Shown: positions 27,614-39,495 of the stretch, one piece after another
Layout: each line of letters opens with the position of its first letter
Position numbering within the stretch: the stretch's first letter is position 1
Source of the DNA: Clostridiales bacterium
GTDB taxonomy: Bacteria; Bacillota; Clostridia; Oscillospirales; CAG-272
Assembly (NCBI GenBank): GCA_003150035.1
Contig: QALR01000016.1
Location: 59,308 to 123,307, forward strand
Direction: 5' to 3'
DNA length: 64,000 bases
Notes under the pieces: model-generated
Database searches by the model: none
Told to the model about the DNA's origin: nothing
The model's input: only the letters and a program-made list of their open reading frames with translations
Position numbers and translations under genes: made by a program

Positions 27614-28741
27614 TTAATCTTCCCCTTCAATATCGATGAGACGGATGTCGAAATCGTCGCTTTCCCCTTCGTCGTCTTCCTCCAGCGAATAAGCCTCTCC
27701 TGCACCAAGGTCGATTTCATCGCCCTTGGATTTGATTTTTTCTTCGAGCTCCTTCATCAGCGAAGGATTCGATGCAATCGCTTTTCTGGCGTTATCCTTT
27801 CCTTGCGCAAGCCGTTCCCCGTTATAGGAGAACCATGACCCGCTTTTTTGGACCAGTCCAAGCTCCATTGCAATATCCACGATTTCTCCCGCCTTGGAGA
27901 TGCCTTTTCCGTAGAGAATGTCAAATTCCGCCACACGGAACGGGGGAGCTACTTTATTTTTGACAACCTTACACCGCACACGGTTCCCGTATACTTCATC
28001 GCCTTGTTTGAGATTTTCCACCTTACGGACGTCAATACGTACCGAGGCATAGAACTTCAGCGCGCGTCCGCCGGGCGTCGTTTCGGGATTCCCATACATT
28101 ACACCGACTTTTTCACGCAGCTGATTGATAAAAATGACGACACAGCTCGTCTTGGCAATCGATCCGGAAAGCTTGCGAAGTGCTTGGCTCATCAGTCTCG
28201 CCTGAAGTCCGACATGGCTCGAACCCATTTCCCCGTCGATTTCCTGCTGCGGGACAAGCGCCGCCACGGAATCCACCACTACAACGTCAATCGCGCCTGA
28301 CCGGACAAGCGCATCGGTAATTTCCAGTGCCTGCTCTCCGCTGTCCGGTTGAGAAACGAGCAAATTGTCGATATTGACGCCAAGCGCTTTCGCATAAACC
28401 GGATCCAATGCATGTTCCGCATCGATAAACGCGGCCTCACCGCCCATTTTTTGAACCTCTGCCGCAATATGCAGTGCCACTGTCGTTTTCCCTGATGATT
28501 CCGGCCCGAAGATCTCGACAATTCTGCCGCGCGGCACCCCGCCGATGCCAAGAGCAAGGTCAAGCGTCAGGGAGCCTGTCGGAATTGCGGCAACGTTCAT
28601 ATGCGCATTTTCCCCAAGCTTCATAATGGTGCCCTTACCAAAATCCTTTTCAATCTGAGAAAGTGCGGTTGCCAATGCTTTTTTCTTCTCTTCGGCAGAG
28701 ACCGGAGCGACTACCGCGCTTTTCTTTTTTTTGTCCGCCAT
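27614..28741 (-). CDS. recA: Recombinase RecA
   Basis: Homologous recombination and SOS co-protease. Walker [10 protein letters not shown] (near 79-87 including the lysine-rich N-terminal extension), Walker [11 protein letters not shown], the L2 region with [28 protein letters not shown] (typical RecA), and an acidic C-terminal tail ([11 protein letters not shown]). 375 residues, with a Lys-rich N-terminus ([11 protein letters not shown]). It starts 30 bases after gyrA, an unusual neighbour, and precedes recX. No LexA-type operator is evident in the short gap, so transcription may come from the gyrA side. Confidence 0.98.
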   Translation of the reverse strand: MADKKKKSAVVAPVSAEEKKKALATALSQIEKDFGKGTIMKLGENAHMNVAAIPTGSLTLDLALGIGGVPRGRIVEIFGPESSGKTTVALHIAAEVQKMGGEAAFIDAEHALDPVYAKALGVNIDNLLVSQPDSGEQALEITDALVRSGAIDVVVVDSVAALVPQQEIDGEMGSSHVGLQARLMSQALRKLSGSIAKTSCVVIFINQLREKVGVMYGNPETTPGGRALKFYASVRIDVRKVENLKQGDEVYGNRVRCKVVKNKVAPPFRVAEFDILYGKGISKAGEIVDIAMELGLVQKSGSWFSYNGERLAQGKDNARKAIASNPSLMKELEEKIKSKGDEIDLGAGEAYSLEEDDEGESDDFDIRLIDIEGED

Positions 28742-28771
28742 AATTTTGTCTGAATCCTTTCTCTCTACAGG

Positions 28772-31297
28772 TTAAATATCGTCATCCTCCGAAGACGTGA
28801 TATCTTTTGTACTTGCCTCTTCCGTCTCTCTGTCCGTTTTTTCCGCGGCAGCCGCAAGTTCCTCTTCCTCCGACTTCACTGCGGCAAACCCGATTATGCG
28901 CGCGTCTGCGGAAAGTCTCATAATGATAACGCCCGCCGTATTGTTTCCTTCATAAACCGGAATTCCGGACACCGGTGTGCGGATCATCGTTCCGTCGTCG
29001 GTAATAATCATGATATCGTCGTTTTCTCCGACAGCGGCAATCCCCGCAAGCGCCCCCGTTTTTTCTGTGATTTTCTGACAGATGATTCCCATCGTCCCAC
29101 GGCTGTGCGCTGTATAGCCGTCAAAACCGTTGCGCTTGCCATAGCCTTTTTCCGTCAAGGTAATCAGGGTCTTTCCTTCCTCAACAATCGCCGCACCGAC
29201 AACCGTATCGTTCCCGCGCAGCCGGATGCCGCGAACGCCGCGCGCTGCGCGTCCCATCACACGGGCTTCCGTCTCCTTGAACCGAACCGCTTTTCCCTCT
29301 CTGGTAGCAAGAACGACGTCATTTTCCCCTGTGGTATGCCTTACAAACAAAAGCTCATCCCCGTCGTCAAGATGAATGGCAATCTTTCCGCCCCTTCTTT
29401 GATATTCAAAATCCTTGATATTGGCGCGCTTGACTACGCCGTGTTTGGTTATCATGATAAAATATTCGTTTTCTTCAAAGCCCGAAACCGATATGATAGA
29501 AGTTATTTTTTCTCCCTCGCTCATATCGATGACGTTCACAATATTCGTCCCCTTTGCCGTTCTGGAAGCTTCGGGAATCTGATACGCTTTTTTCATATAA
29601 ACTCTGCCGGTATTGGTAAACAAAAGCAGATAGCTGTGAGAATTGACGATGATGACATCCTCAACGAAATCTTCTTCCTTTGTTGTCATTCCAATGATCC
29701 CCTTGCCCCCGCGCTTTTGAGCGGAATAAGTAGCGGCGGGCGCACGCTTGATATAGCCCGCGTGGGTCATCGTGATGACGCATTCGTGCCGGTCAATGAG
29801 GTCTTCATCGATGATATCATCGATTGCCGAAGAAATTTCCGTACGGCGTTCGTCCGAAAACTTTTCTTTAATGGCAAGCAGCTCCTCCTCCAATATGGTC
29901 AAGAGCTTGCTCTCATCGGCAAGAATGCCCTCAAGCTCCTCGATAAGCGTCTTTTTGGCGGCAAGCTCATCTTCAATTTTAAGACGTTCCAATCCTGCAA
30001 GGCTGCCAAGCGTCATATCGACGATTGCCTGCGCTTGGACTTGAGAAAGCCCAAATCTCGCTACCAGCGCATCACGCGCATCCTGCTTGGACGCGCTTTT
30101 TCGGATGGTATCGATCACTTCGTCAATATCGTCAAGCGCAAGCTTCAGTCCTTCCAGGATATGGACTCTCGCGCGCGTTTTATCCAAATCAAAAAGGGTT
30201 CTGCGGCGGATGACGTTTTCCTGATGGGCAATATAATGCTTCAATATCTCCTGAAGGCCGAGCAGCTTCGGCTCACCGTTCACAAGCGCGATCATATTGA
30301 CAGCGCAGGTATCCTGAAGCTGTGTATATTTATAGAGCTGATTGAGAAGCACCTGCCCGTTGGCGTCTCTGCGGTATTCGATGACGATTTTCATTCCCGC
30401 CTTGCCGGATTCATCACGGATTTCCGTGATGCCGTCGATGCGCTTATCCTTCACAAGCTCGGCAATCGATTCCACCAGCATGCTCTTGTTGACTTGATAA
30501 GGAATTTCCGTAACGATGATTCTTCTCTTATCCTCATCCACCTCGGCGCGGGCACGTACGATAATCCGTCCTTTGCCCGTCTGATATGCCTGATAGATGC
30601 CGGAAGATCCGCAAATGATACCGTAGGTCGGAAAATCTGGACCTTTGATATAATTCATCAGCTCCGCAACGGTTGCATCGGGATGCTTCATATAATAGAT
30701 AACCCCGTCAATAACCTCGCCGAGATTATGCGGAGGAACGTTGGTCGCCATACCGACAGCGATTCCCACCGATCCATTGACAAGCAGATTCGGGAAGCGA
30801 GCGGGGAGAACCTGCGGCTCCTCCAGACGATTGTCAAAGTTCGGATCAAAATCCACAACGTTTTTGTCGATATCCGTCATCATTTCATTGGCGAGCCTTG
30901 ACATTCTCGCCTCTGTATAACGATAGGCAGCGGCGCCGTCTCCATCGACATTGCCGAAGTTTCCGTGTCCCTCAACAAGCGGATACCGCATATTAAACGG
31001 CTGAGCAAGACGGACCATTGCATCGTATACGGAAGCATCTCCGTGCGGATGGTACCGCCCCAAAACATTTCCGACGGTTGTTGCCGATTTGCAGAACGGC
31101 CTGTCATAGGTCAGCTTATCCTGATACATGGCGTAAAGAATTCTGCGGTGGACAGGCTTCAGTCCGTCGCGCACGTCGGGCAGGGCACGCGACACAATCA
31201 CGCTCATCGCATATTCAATGAACGATTTCTGTACGCGCTTTCCCATTTCCACGTCTACGATTTTCTGATTTGCATACGATATGTCTTTATGTTCCAT
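28772..31297 (-). CDS. gyrA: DNA gyrase subunit A
   Basis: Breakage-reunion subunit of gyrase. The catalytic Tyr is Tyr127 in [12 protein letters not shown]; the quinolone-determining region reads [13 protein letters not shown] (residues 82-94), so the residue equivalent to E. coli Ser83 is Ala88, while Asp92 (E. coli Asp87) is kept. The C-terminal beta-pinwheel contains the GyrA box QRRGGKG (near 545). 841 residues and an acidic tail. It follows gyrB by 36 bases. Gyrase rather than topoisomerase IV is supported by the GyrA box and the gyrB partner. Confidence 0.97.
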   Translation of the reverse strand: MEHKDISYANQKIVDVEMGKRVQKSFIEYAMSVIVSRALPDVRDGLKPVHRRILYAMYQDKLTYDRPFCKSATTVGNVLGRYHPHGDASVYDAMVRLAQPFNMRYPLVEGHGNFGNVDGDGAAAYRYTEARMSRLANEMMTDIDKNVVDFDPNFDNRLEEPQVLPARFPNLLVNGSVGIAVGMATNVPPHNLGEVIDGVIYYMKHPDATVAELMNYIKGPDFPTYGIICGSSGIYQAYQTGKGRIIVRARAEVDEDKRRIIVTEIPYQVNKSMLVESIAELVKDKRIDGITEIRDESGKAGMKIVIEYRRDANGQVLLNQLYKYTQLQDTCAVNMIALVNGEPKLLGLQEILKHYIAHQENVIRRRTLFDLDKTRARVHILEGLKLALDDIDEVIDTIRKSASKQDARDALVARFGLSQVQAQAIVDMTLGSLAGLERLKIEDELAAKKTLIEELEGILADESKLLTILEEELLAIKEKFSDERRTEISSAIDDIIDEDLIDRHECVITMTHAGYIKRAPAATYSAQKRGGKGIIGMTTKEEDFVEDVIIVNSHSYLLLFTNTGRVYMKKAYQIPEASRTAKGTNIVNVIDMSEGEKITSIISVSGFEENEYFIMITKHGVVKRANIKDFEYQRRGGKIAIHLDDGDELLFVRHTTGENDVVLATREGKAVRFKETEARVMGRAARGVRGIRLRGNDTVVGAAIVEEGKTLITLTEKGYGKRNGFDGYTAHSRGTMGIICQKITEKTGALAGIAAVGENDDIMIITDDGTMIRTPVSGIPVYEGNNTAGVIIMRLSADARIIGFAAVKSEEEELAAAAEKTDRETEEASTKDITSSEDDDI

Positions 31298-31333
31298 GAA
31301 ATTTCTGTACCTTTCGTTTTCTCTTTCCCTAGC

Positions 31334-33549
<2,216 letters not shown>

Positions 33550-33585
33550 AAAACCTCATATTCAACTCGTCGTATTTTTGATGTT

Positions 33586-34704
33586 TTATTGATAAGTATA
33601 AGTTCCGTTTTCCACATAAATTTTTTTTGCCACGTCTATTCCAACGAAATCCTTTTCATCGCAGGTTGTCAAAATGACCTGACGTCCTGAAAGCTCAGAT
33701 AAAACAAAACGCTTTCTTTCCGCATCCAGCTCAGACAAAACATCATCGAGCAAAAAAACCGGATATTCCCCGCTTTCTTCCCTTGAAATTTCTCCTTCTG
33801 CGAGCTTCATGGCAAGCGCAATGCTTCTCTGCTGACCTTGGGAGGCAAAAATTTTTGCATTCTTCCCGGCTAACTGTATTTCAAAATCATCCCGATGTGC
33901 ACCCGCCACTGTCGTGCCGACCAGAATTTCTCTTTGAATGTCACTTGAAAAAAGCTTCTGATACTTTTCTTCATTTTTTTTCTCATCGAGAAGCTCCTCG
34001 ATTTCTTCCCCCGCAATATGAGAGAAATACCGAAAACTCACCCGCTCCCGTCCGCCTGTCATCTGTCCCACGCAGGCATTGACCAAATCAAAAAGCCGTT
34101 TTAAATAATCCGCTCTTTTCTTTGTGATCTGTGCCGCACATTCGGCAAGCTTTTCGGATAAAATTTCCATGGTAAGATGAAAGCCGTTTTGCGCAGTATT
34201 TTCTCTTTTTAACAGCGCATTTCGCTGCTCCAGAATCTTTTTATATTCCATCAGGGCAGAAAGATACACACGGTCAATCTGAGAAATGGCATGATCGAGA
34301 AAGGCACGGCGCTCCGAAGGATCGTTTTTGACGATGGCAAGATGTTCAGGACAAAAGAGAACCGCTCGGAAATTGCCGATAAAATTTGACGTTCTTCCGA
34401 TTTTGACTCCGTTTTTGAACATTTCCTTTGACATATCGCGGAAAAGTCTGACTGACATTTTATTTTCTCTTACGGTATCCACATAGGAAATACTGATTTG
34501 AGAATAGTTTTTATCCGACTGAATCAAGTCCTTTTCCCGCGCACGCCGAAAGCTTTTTCCGCTTCCGAAAAAGTAAATGCCTTCAATCACATTGGTTTTT
34601 CCCTGCGCGTTTTTTCCATACAGGATATTGATGCCCGGATCGAATGAAAAAGGAAAATGTGAAATATTTCGATAGTTTTCAAATACGGCACAGTCAAGAT
34701 ACAT
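33586..34704 (-). CDS. recF: DNA replication and repair protein RecF
   Basis: SMC-like ATPase that helps load RecA at gaps. Walker A GKNAQGKTN (near 30-38), signature and Walker B near the C-terminus (ASQGQQRSIALAMKLAE, then VFLLDDVLSELDAER), D-loop and Q-loop residues visible. 372 residues, normal. It begins three bases after dnaN, and remB follows; this dnaN-recF-remB-gyrB order is the standard Firmicutes origin arrangement. Confidence 0.97.
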   Translation of the reverse strand: MYLDCAVFENYRNISHFPFSFDPGINILYGKNAQGKTNVIEGIYFFGSGKSFRRAREKDLIQSDKNYSQISISYVDTVRENKMSVRLFRDMSKEMFKNGVKIGRTSNFIGNFRAVLFCPEHLAIVKNDPSERRAFLDHAISQIDRVYLSALMEYKKILEQRNALLKRENTAQNGFHLTMEILSEKLAECAAQITKKRADYLKRLFDLVNACVGQMTGGRERVSFRYFSHIAGEEIEELLDEKKNEEKYQKLFSSDIQREILVGTTVAGAHRDDFEIQLAGKNAKIFASQGQQRSIALAMKLAEGEISREESGEYPVFLLDDVLSELDAERKRFVLSELSGRQVILTTCDEKDFVGIDVAKKIYVENGTYTYQ

Positions 34705-34707
34705 TGC

Positions 34708-35880
34708 TTAATCTCTCATTTTGACAGGGAGTGCAAGATAAAGAAAACTAGATCCGTCCTCTGTCGGTGTTGCCCCTTCAATGATCATGCTCATATAGGA
34801 GGAGGTTAAAGACAGTTTCAAAACATCGTCATCCGTTGCCCGAAGAATTTCAATCAGATATTTGCAGGGAAAATAAATCTCAAGATCATCTCCCTTTTTA
34901 TCCATGTTGATTTCATCAAAGAAATTTCCGGAGACTGACACAACGCTTACTCCCAGCACAGACCCTTCAAACTGAAACTTTACATTGCTTTTCGCTTGTC
35001 CGGCGACTCTTTCTTCTGTGACAACAGCCGCTCGCTCCAAAGAGTCTTCCAGCGCATTTCTATCGATCTCTACGAAAGTCTTGCTTTCTTTTGGAATAAA
35101 TCGTTTATACTCAATATAAGGAACATCAATCAGTCTAGAAAAAAGAGTGGCTTCCTTTTCTTCCGAACCACACTTCATACCAAAGCTGAAAAGCGCATGT
35201 TTTCTGGTCAGTGAAAACTGAATCGCTTCGTCTTTATCCTCCAAAAGTCTTGCCAGTTCTGCCACGGTTTTTCCCGGAATCAAAAAGCTTATCTCCGTTT
35301 CTCCGCCTTTTGTTACGATATTGGTTTTGAACTTTGCATTTCTCACAGCAAGCTGATAGCTGTCACAGCCTACAATAACAGCACCATCCTCCGTAATTTC
35401 AAAATACAATCCCATCAAAGCGGGGCGTGTTTCATCCTCTGCCACAGCAAACAGCGTTTGATTGATTAACTTTTTCAGCAATTTTTGCGGCATGGAAAAA
35501 CGTCTGTCCGGATTGAGCTCCGGCATTTGAGGAAAGGTATCTCCCGACATATAATGAAGCTGATATTTGGTGCGTCCGCTTGTAATCGTTGCAAGACCAC
35601 CCTCTTCTGCCGTTTCCATGGTAACATCTCCCGGCATATATTTAACAATGCTCGAAAGCTTGCTCCCATTTATGACAAGAGAACCTCCGCTTTGTACGTT
35701 TGCTCCAATCATAATTTTAATGCCCTTTTCTAAATCATACGCACAGATTTGGCATTTATCTTCACCGATGGTAGTTATGAGAATCCCCTCTATTGCGTTG
35801 ATTGTTTTTTCTGTAGAAACGCACCCAAGAGATTTTGTGATAGCGAGTAGTAGCTCGTCTTTTTTAAACGTAACTTTCAT
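34708..35880 (-). CDS. dnaN: DNA polymerase III beta sliding clamp
   Basis: Ring-shaped processivity clamp of three similar domains of about 125 residues (1-125, 130-250, 255-390). Seen: MKVTFKKDELLLAITKSLG, NGSKLSSIVKYMPGD, FAVAEDETRPALMGLYFEI and the C-terminal ending YLALPVKMRD (clamp proteins usually end MPMRL or similar). 390 residues, slightly longer than average. Ribosome binding site caggagaa; a 7-bp hairpin (tgacagc/gctgtca) sits in its leader. The origin region lies directly upstream. Confidence 0.97.
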   Translation of the reverse strand: MKVTFKKDELLLAITKSLGCVSTEKTINAIEGILITTIGEDKCQICAYDLEKGIKIMIGANVQSGGSLVINGSKLSSIVKYMPGDVTMETAEEGGLATITSGRTKYQLHYMSGDTFPQMPELNPDRRFSMPQKLLKKLINQTLFAVAEDETRPALMGLYFEITEDGAVIVGCDSYQLAVRNAKFKTNIVTKGGETEISFLIPGKTVAELARLLEDKDEAIQFSLTRKHALFSFGMKCGSEEKEATLFSRLIDVPYIEYKRFIPKESKTFVEIDRNALEDSLERAAVVTEERVAGQAKSNVKFQFEGSVLGVSVVSVSGNFFDEINMDKKGDDLEIYFPCKYLIEILRATDDDVLKLSLTSSYMSMIIEGATPTEDGSSFLYLALPVKMRD

Positions 35881-35908
35881 AAAATGTTCTCCTGTCTTTT
35901 GATATTGA

Positions 35909-35925
35909 TGACAGCAACGCTGTCA
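35909..35925 (-). promoter_or_regulatory. Hairpin in the dnaN leader
   Basis: Perfect inverted repeat tgacagc / gctgtca with a 3-base loop, about 30 bases upstream of the dnaN start and outside the ribosome binding site. It could be an operator or an mRNA hairpin. Confidence 0.4.
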
Positions 35926-36059
35926 GGTGATGATTTCCAAATTGTTTTTTGGCGAGATTAGAAAAATAAGATAAGAATAAACGTTGTAGTTTTTTTATTA
36001 GAGTCTGTTAGCAATCTTGAAAATACAAAAAAACAAGCTATAATAAGGAGATTTTACTA

Positions 36060-36400
36060 TATTTTTCTGTGAAGAATAAGAAGAAAATGCTGTGAAAGAA
36101 AATGTGACAATTGTGAAAAAAAGATTTTTTGAATCACAAATGTGAAAAATCTGAAAAATCAGCTTGTGGAAAAGAAGAAATTGTGGAGAAAAAACTGAAA
36201 AAGAATGAAGGTGATAAATCTTCCCATATTTGTAAATTTAAAAGGAACTTTTTCTCTTCTTTTTTTTAAAAAATTTTAGTAGAAAAAAATGCGAATGTTG
36301 AAAAAACATCAAATTTTCAACAATGGAAAAGGATGAAAAATCAAAAGCACATCAAATTTTCAACAGGTTTTTCCACAATCTGTGGAAAAAGAAACTCCCA
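36060..36400. other. Chromosomal replication origin (oriC) between dnaA and dnaN
   Basis: A 554-base A/T-rich gap between dnaN and dnaA. DnaA-box-like sites: TGTGGAAAA at 36165-36173, TGTGGAGAA at 36182-36190, and an inverted pair TTTTCCACA (36369-36377) and TGTGGAAAA (36381-36389) separated by three bases. Weaker TGTGAAAAA sites lie at 36112 and 36141. All differ from TTATCCACA at position 3 (T for A). An A/T run at 36245-36290 is a candidate unwinding element. A 17-bp direct repeat (36306-36322, 36349-36365) contains TTTTCAACA. No boxes are seen in the gap upstream of dnaA (37800-38063). Confidence 0.85.
36296..36365. repeat. Origin direct repeat (two 17-bp copies) with an inverted half
   Basis: acatcaaattttcaaca occurs at 36306-36322 and 36349-36365 (43-base period), and an inverted TGTTGAAAA lies at 36296-36304. 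The shared TTTTCAACA differs from the DnaA-box form TTTTCCACA by one base, so these may be lower-affinity DnaA sites. Confidence 0.65.
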
Positions 36401-36434
36401 CATTTAGCATCGTATATTTTCTTTTTCCATTTTT

Positions 36435-37799
36435 TCACATAAATTCATTGCATATGCTGTTGATTTCATACTCGAAGGAACTATCCTCCGCCATTTTATT
36501 TTTAATGACATCAACGGAAGCAAGAATGGTTGTATGATCTCTGCCGAATATCTTCGCTGTGTTTTGAAGAGAAATGTTGGTGACACGACGAATGACATAA
36601 ATGGCGATGTGACGTGGTAATGCAATTTCATTGGTTCTTTTTTTGCCTTTGATGTCCTCAACAGAGATATTGTACCGTTTGGAAATGCTTTCAATAATTT
36701 GTTCGGCGACAAGAGCAGGTGGCACCGTGCCGGTAATTACACCGGAAAGAACACTTCTTGCAATATCGACGGTGATGGTTGTTCCGTTTACAAAACTATA
36801 GGCGCCAAGCTTTTTGATAACACCCTCCAGCTGGCGGATATTGCTTTTGACATTTTCACCGAGAAAGGTCAATACGTCGTCAGAAAGCTTTACATTCATA
36901 ATTTGAGCTTTCCTTTTTAATATGGCAATCCGCAGTTCTGTATCCGGTGGTTGGATATCGACGATAAGTCCGCCTTCAAAGCGGCTTTGGATTCGTTCTT
37001 CCAAATGTTGAATATCCTTTGGCGGTCTGTCGGAGGTTAAAATGATCTGCTTTCCTGCATCATACAGAGAATTGAAGGTGTGGAAAAATTCTTCCTGTGT
37101 TGCGACCTTTCCGGCAATAAACTGAATGTCGTCAATCAGCAGCATGTCGGCGTTCCGATATTTATCCTTGAATTTTGAAGTCGTTTTTTTCTCTATGGAA
37201 CGAACAAGCTCATTGGTGAAATCCTCGCCCTTGACAAAAATAATATTGAAATTCGGTCTTGTTCGATGGACTTCGTTTGCGATAGCTTTCATCAGATGTG
37301 TTTTTCCGAGACCGCTTGCTCCGTATAGAAAAAGAGGATTGTATGCCGTTGGATGATTGGCAACGGCAACGGAAGCGGCATGTGCGAGTTTATTGGAGCT
37401 TCCGACAATAAAGTTTTCAAAAGTATAGTCTTTTTCGGAAACAAAAGAAGAAGATATCGTTTCATTTTGTATGCTGTCATTCAAGATATCAGGAGACGAA
37501 GTGTTTATAGTGTTTTCCGTATATTCGGTGAGTACTTTCTCAAGAATAAACGAGGATTTTGCGAAAATACGAACTCGAATTTGAAAATTGAGTGTATTTT
37601 CAAAAATTGTCTCAATTTCCGGCGCGTATTTTTTATTGAGCAGATCAACAAAGCCATCGCTTGTTGTTGTAATAAATGCTTTTTCATCATCAAGATATAC
37701 GAGCTCAAAATTATTGAACCATAGCTCCATGACAGCATCCGTATATTTTTTTGATAGTTCATCAAATACGATATTCCAAATATCCTTATAGGAATTCAA
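36435..37799 (-). CDS. dnaA: Chromosomal replication initiator DnaA
   Basis: AAA+ initiator. Domain I about 1-85, variable linker about 86-120, AAA+ domain with Walker A GASGLGKTH (160-168), Walker B LLIDDIQF (near 223-230) and an arginine finger region, then domain IV with the DnaA-box-binding signature GRDHTTILASVD (near 426). 454 residues. The start codon is TTG (37799), supported by aaagaggg six bases upstream; no ATG gives a better family-like N-terminus. It is transcribed towards dnaN. Upstream is a divergent YmdB-like gene, not the usual rpmH-rnpA. Confidence 0.98.
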   Translation of the reverse strand: MNSYKDIWNIVFDELSKKYTDAVMELWFNNFELVYLDDEKAFITTTSDGFVDLLNKKYAPEIETIFENTLNFQIRVRIFAKSSFILEKVLTEYTENTINTSSPDILNDSIQNETISSSFVSEKDYTFENFIVGSSNKLAHAASVAVANHPTAYNPLFLYGASGLGKTHLMKAIANEVHRTRPNFNIIFVKGEDFTNELVRSIEKKTTSKFKDKYRNADMLLIDDIQFIAGKVATQEEFFHTFNSLYDAGKQIILTSDRPPKDIQHLEERIQSRFEGGLIVDIQPPDTELRIAILKRKAQIMNVKLSDDVLTFLGENVKSNIRQLEGVIKKLGAYSFVNGTTITVDIARSVLSGVITGTVPPALVAEQIIESISKRYNISVEDIKGKKRTNEIALPRHIAIYVIRRVTNISLQNTAKIFGRDHTTILASVDVIKNKMAEDSSFEYEINSICNEFM

Positions 37800-37865
37800 A
37801 ATGTTCCCTCTTTCCGAAAATGAATTTCAAACGTCCGAGTAATACTATATTATAATATTATATAT

Positions 37866-37894
37866 ATAATAACATATAAGAGAGGAAAAATCAA
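37866..37894 (-). promoter_or_regulatory. Promoter of dnaA
   Basis: Minus-strand TTGATT (37889-37894), 17-base spacer, TATTAT (37866-37871); leader of about 60 very A/T-rich bases to the TTG start. Confidence 0.7.
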
Positions 37895-38063
37895 GAGGAT
37901 TTTGATTTTCGAGGTATTTCCATGAAAAAATCCGCCTGTTTTTGCGTAAGACAAAAATTTTTATCAAAACAGTAGTGGAAATCGGAGAAGATTTGTGATA
38001 CACTTATCATGAGAAAATCAAAATATTTGCGGATACAAACAAATAGGAGAGAAAAAACAAAAA

Positions 38064-38834
38064 ATGAAAATTCTCATGCTCGGAGACGTCAGTCGTTCTC
38101 TGTCCTGTAACTATTTGAGGGAGACTTTGCCGAAGTTTCAGCGGGAAAACGGCGTTTCCTTTACCGTCATCAATGGGGAAAACAGCGCCGAAAAAAATGG
38201 GATTGACAAGAATTCCGCACATATGCTGCTATCTGCCGGCGCGGATGTCATTACAACGGGAAACCATGCCTTTCGAAATTTTGAGGCAAAGAGACTGTTT
38301 GAAGAAAACCCACGCGTCCTGAGGCCGGCAAATTTTCCCGGTCATGTTCCGGGAGACGGGACATATCTTGTGGATGCAGAAGGAATCTCCATTCTTGTCG
38401 TCAATTTGATGGGAACCATCATGATGGAGCCTTTGGAAAATCCGTTTGTCGTCATGGACAGGATTCTTAACCGATATAGCGGGCAATACGATATTTCCAT
38501 TCTGGATTTTCATGCAGAAGCCACATCGGAAAAGCTCGCGCTTGCGCATTATCTTGATGGCAGAATCACGGTCATGGCAGGGACGCACACACACGTTACA
38601 ACCGCAGACGAGCATATTTTACCGAAAGGAACGGCATATATTACCGACATCGGCATGTGCGGCCCGGAGGAGAGCGTGCTTGGGATTCGACCGGAGTGCA
38701 TCATTGAAAAAATGACGACATATTTGCCGGTGAAATTTATTCCGTCGGAAAATAAGGTGACGGCACACGGCATTCTTGTGGAAATTGAAAAACAAACAAA
38801 AAAAGCCGTTTCTATCCGACGCATAACGTTTTAA
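38064..38834 (+). CDS. YmdB-family metallophosphoesterase
   Basis: Family of 2',3'-cyclic nucleotide phosphodiesterases (B. subtilis YmdB). Motifs: MKILMLGDVS (metal Asp), VINGENSAEKNGID, ITTGNHAFRN (metal Asn and His), LDFHAEATSEK, MAGTHTHVTTADE and TDIGMCGPEESVLGI. 256 residues, full length, no signal peptide. ATG 38064 has aggag upstream. In Bacillus it follows rny; here the two are about 13 kb apart on the other side of dnaA. It is divergent from dnaA and followed closely by an acetyltransferase gene. Confidence 0.93.
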   Translation: MKILMLGDVSRSLSCNYLRETLPKFQRENGVSFTVINGENSAEKNGIDKNSAHMLLSAGADVITTGNHAFRNFEAKRLFEENPRVLRPANFPGHVPGDGTYLVDAEGISILVVNLMGTIMMEPLENPFVVMDRILNRYSGQYDISILDFHAEATSEKLALAHYLDGRITVMAGTHTHVTTADEHILPKGTAYITDIGMCGPEESVLGIRPECIIEKMTTYLPVKFIPSENKVTAHGILVEIEKQTKKAVSIRRITF

Positions 38835-38857
38835 GAAAAAAGAGGGCGAAAACGGCA

Positions 38858-39448
38858 ATGGAAAGGCAAAAAAACAAGGAAATCGTGATACGTCCGGCAA
38901 CGCCGGACGACGCGGCGGCGCTTCTGAAGATTTATGCGCCGTATGTGACGGATACTGCGATAACATTTGAATATGAAATACCGTCTGTCGAAGAATTTCA
39001 AAGGAGAATCCGAGAGATCCACGCGCGATATCCATACCTTTTAGCGAGCAAAGACGAAAAAATTGTCGGCTACTGCTACGCCCGCGCTTTTGGAGAGCGG
39101 GCGGCTTATGCAAGATCAGCGGAAACCGTGCTTTATATTGACAGAGAATACAGAGGGCACGGAATCGGCTCCCTGCTTTATAGGCGGCTTGAGGAGGTTC
39201 TGAAGCGTCAGAATGTTCTAAACCTGTATGCCTGCATCGCGAAGGCGGATGGGGAGGATCCTTATTTGACGGACGCAAGCCCCGCTTTCCATGCGGCGCG
39301 CGGATATCGGGAAATCGGATATTTTACAAAGTGCGGCTACAAATTCGGACGTTGGTATGATATGATTTGGATGGAGAAGTTTATCGGTATCCATGACGAG
39401 AAACCGGAGCCGTTCCGTTCCGTCTCGGAAATCGGAGATATTCTGTAA
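38858..39448 (+). CDS. GNAT acetyltransferase, phosphinothricin acetyltransferase-like
   Basis: Acetyl-CoA-dependent N-acetyltransferase. RPATPDDAAALLKIYAPYV at the start, TAITFEYEIPS, the acetyl-CoA loop YRGHGIGSLLYRRLEE (near 100-115) and HAARGYREIGYFTKCGYKFGRWYD at the end match the PAT/MnaT subfamily, which acetylates methionine-sulfone-type or phosphinothricin amines. The substrate here cannot be told. 196 residues; agagggc precedes the ATG. It lies 23 bases after the YmdB-like gene. Confidence 0.85.
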   Translation: MERQKNKEIVIRPATPDDAAALLKIYAPYVTDTAITFEYEIPSVEEFQRRIREIHARYPYLLASKDEKIVGYCYARAFGERAAYARSAETVLYIDREYRGHGIGSLLYRRLEEVLKRQNVLNLYACIAKADGEDPYLTDASPAFHAARGYREIGYFTKCGYKFGRWYDMIWMEKFIGIHDEKPEPFRSVSEIGDIL

Positions 39449-39495
39449 AGATATAGATACGGATGAGAACAGTCGAAAAAAGAGAGGAAAAAACC

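Noticed and set aside
29105..30901. 598-codon open frame antisense to gyrA
   Set aside because: Opposite the conserved core of gyrA; no recognisable domain and no ribosome binding site.
37800..38063. Second origin box cluster upstream of dnaA
   Set aside because: The gap is A/T-rich but holds no DnaA-box-like nonamers, only the dnaA promoter.
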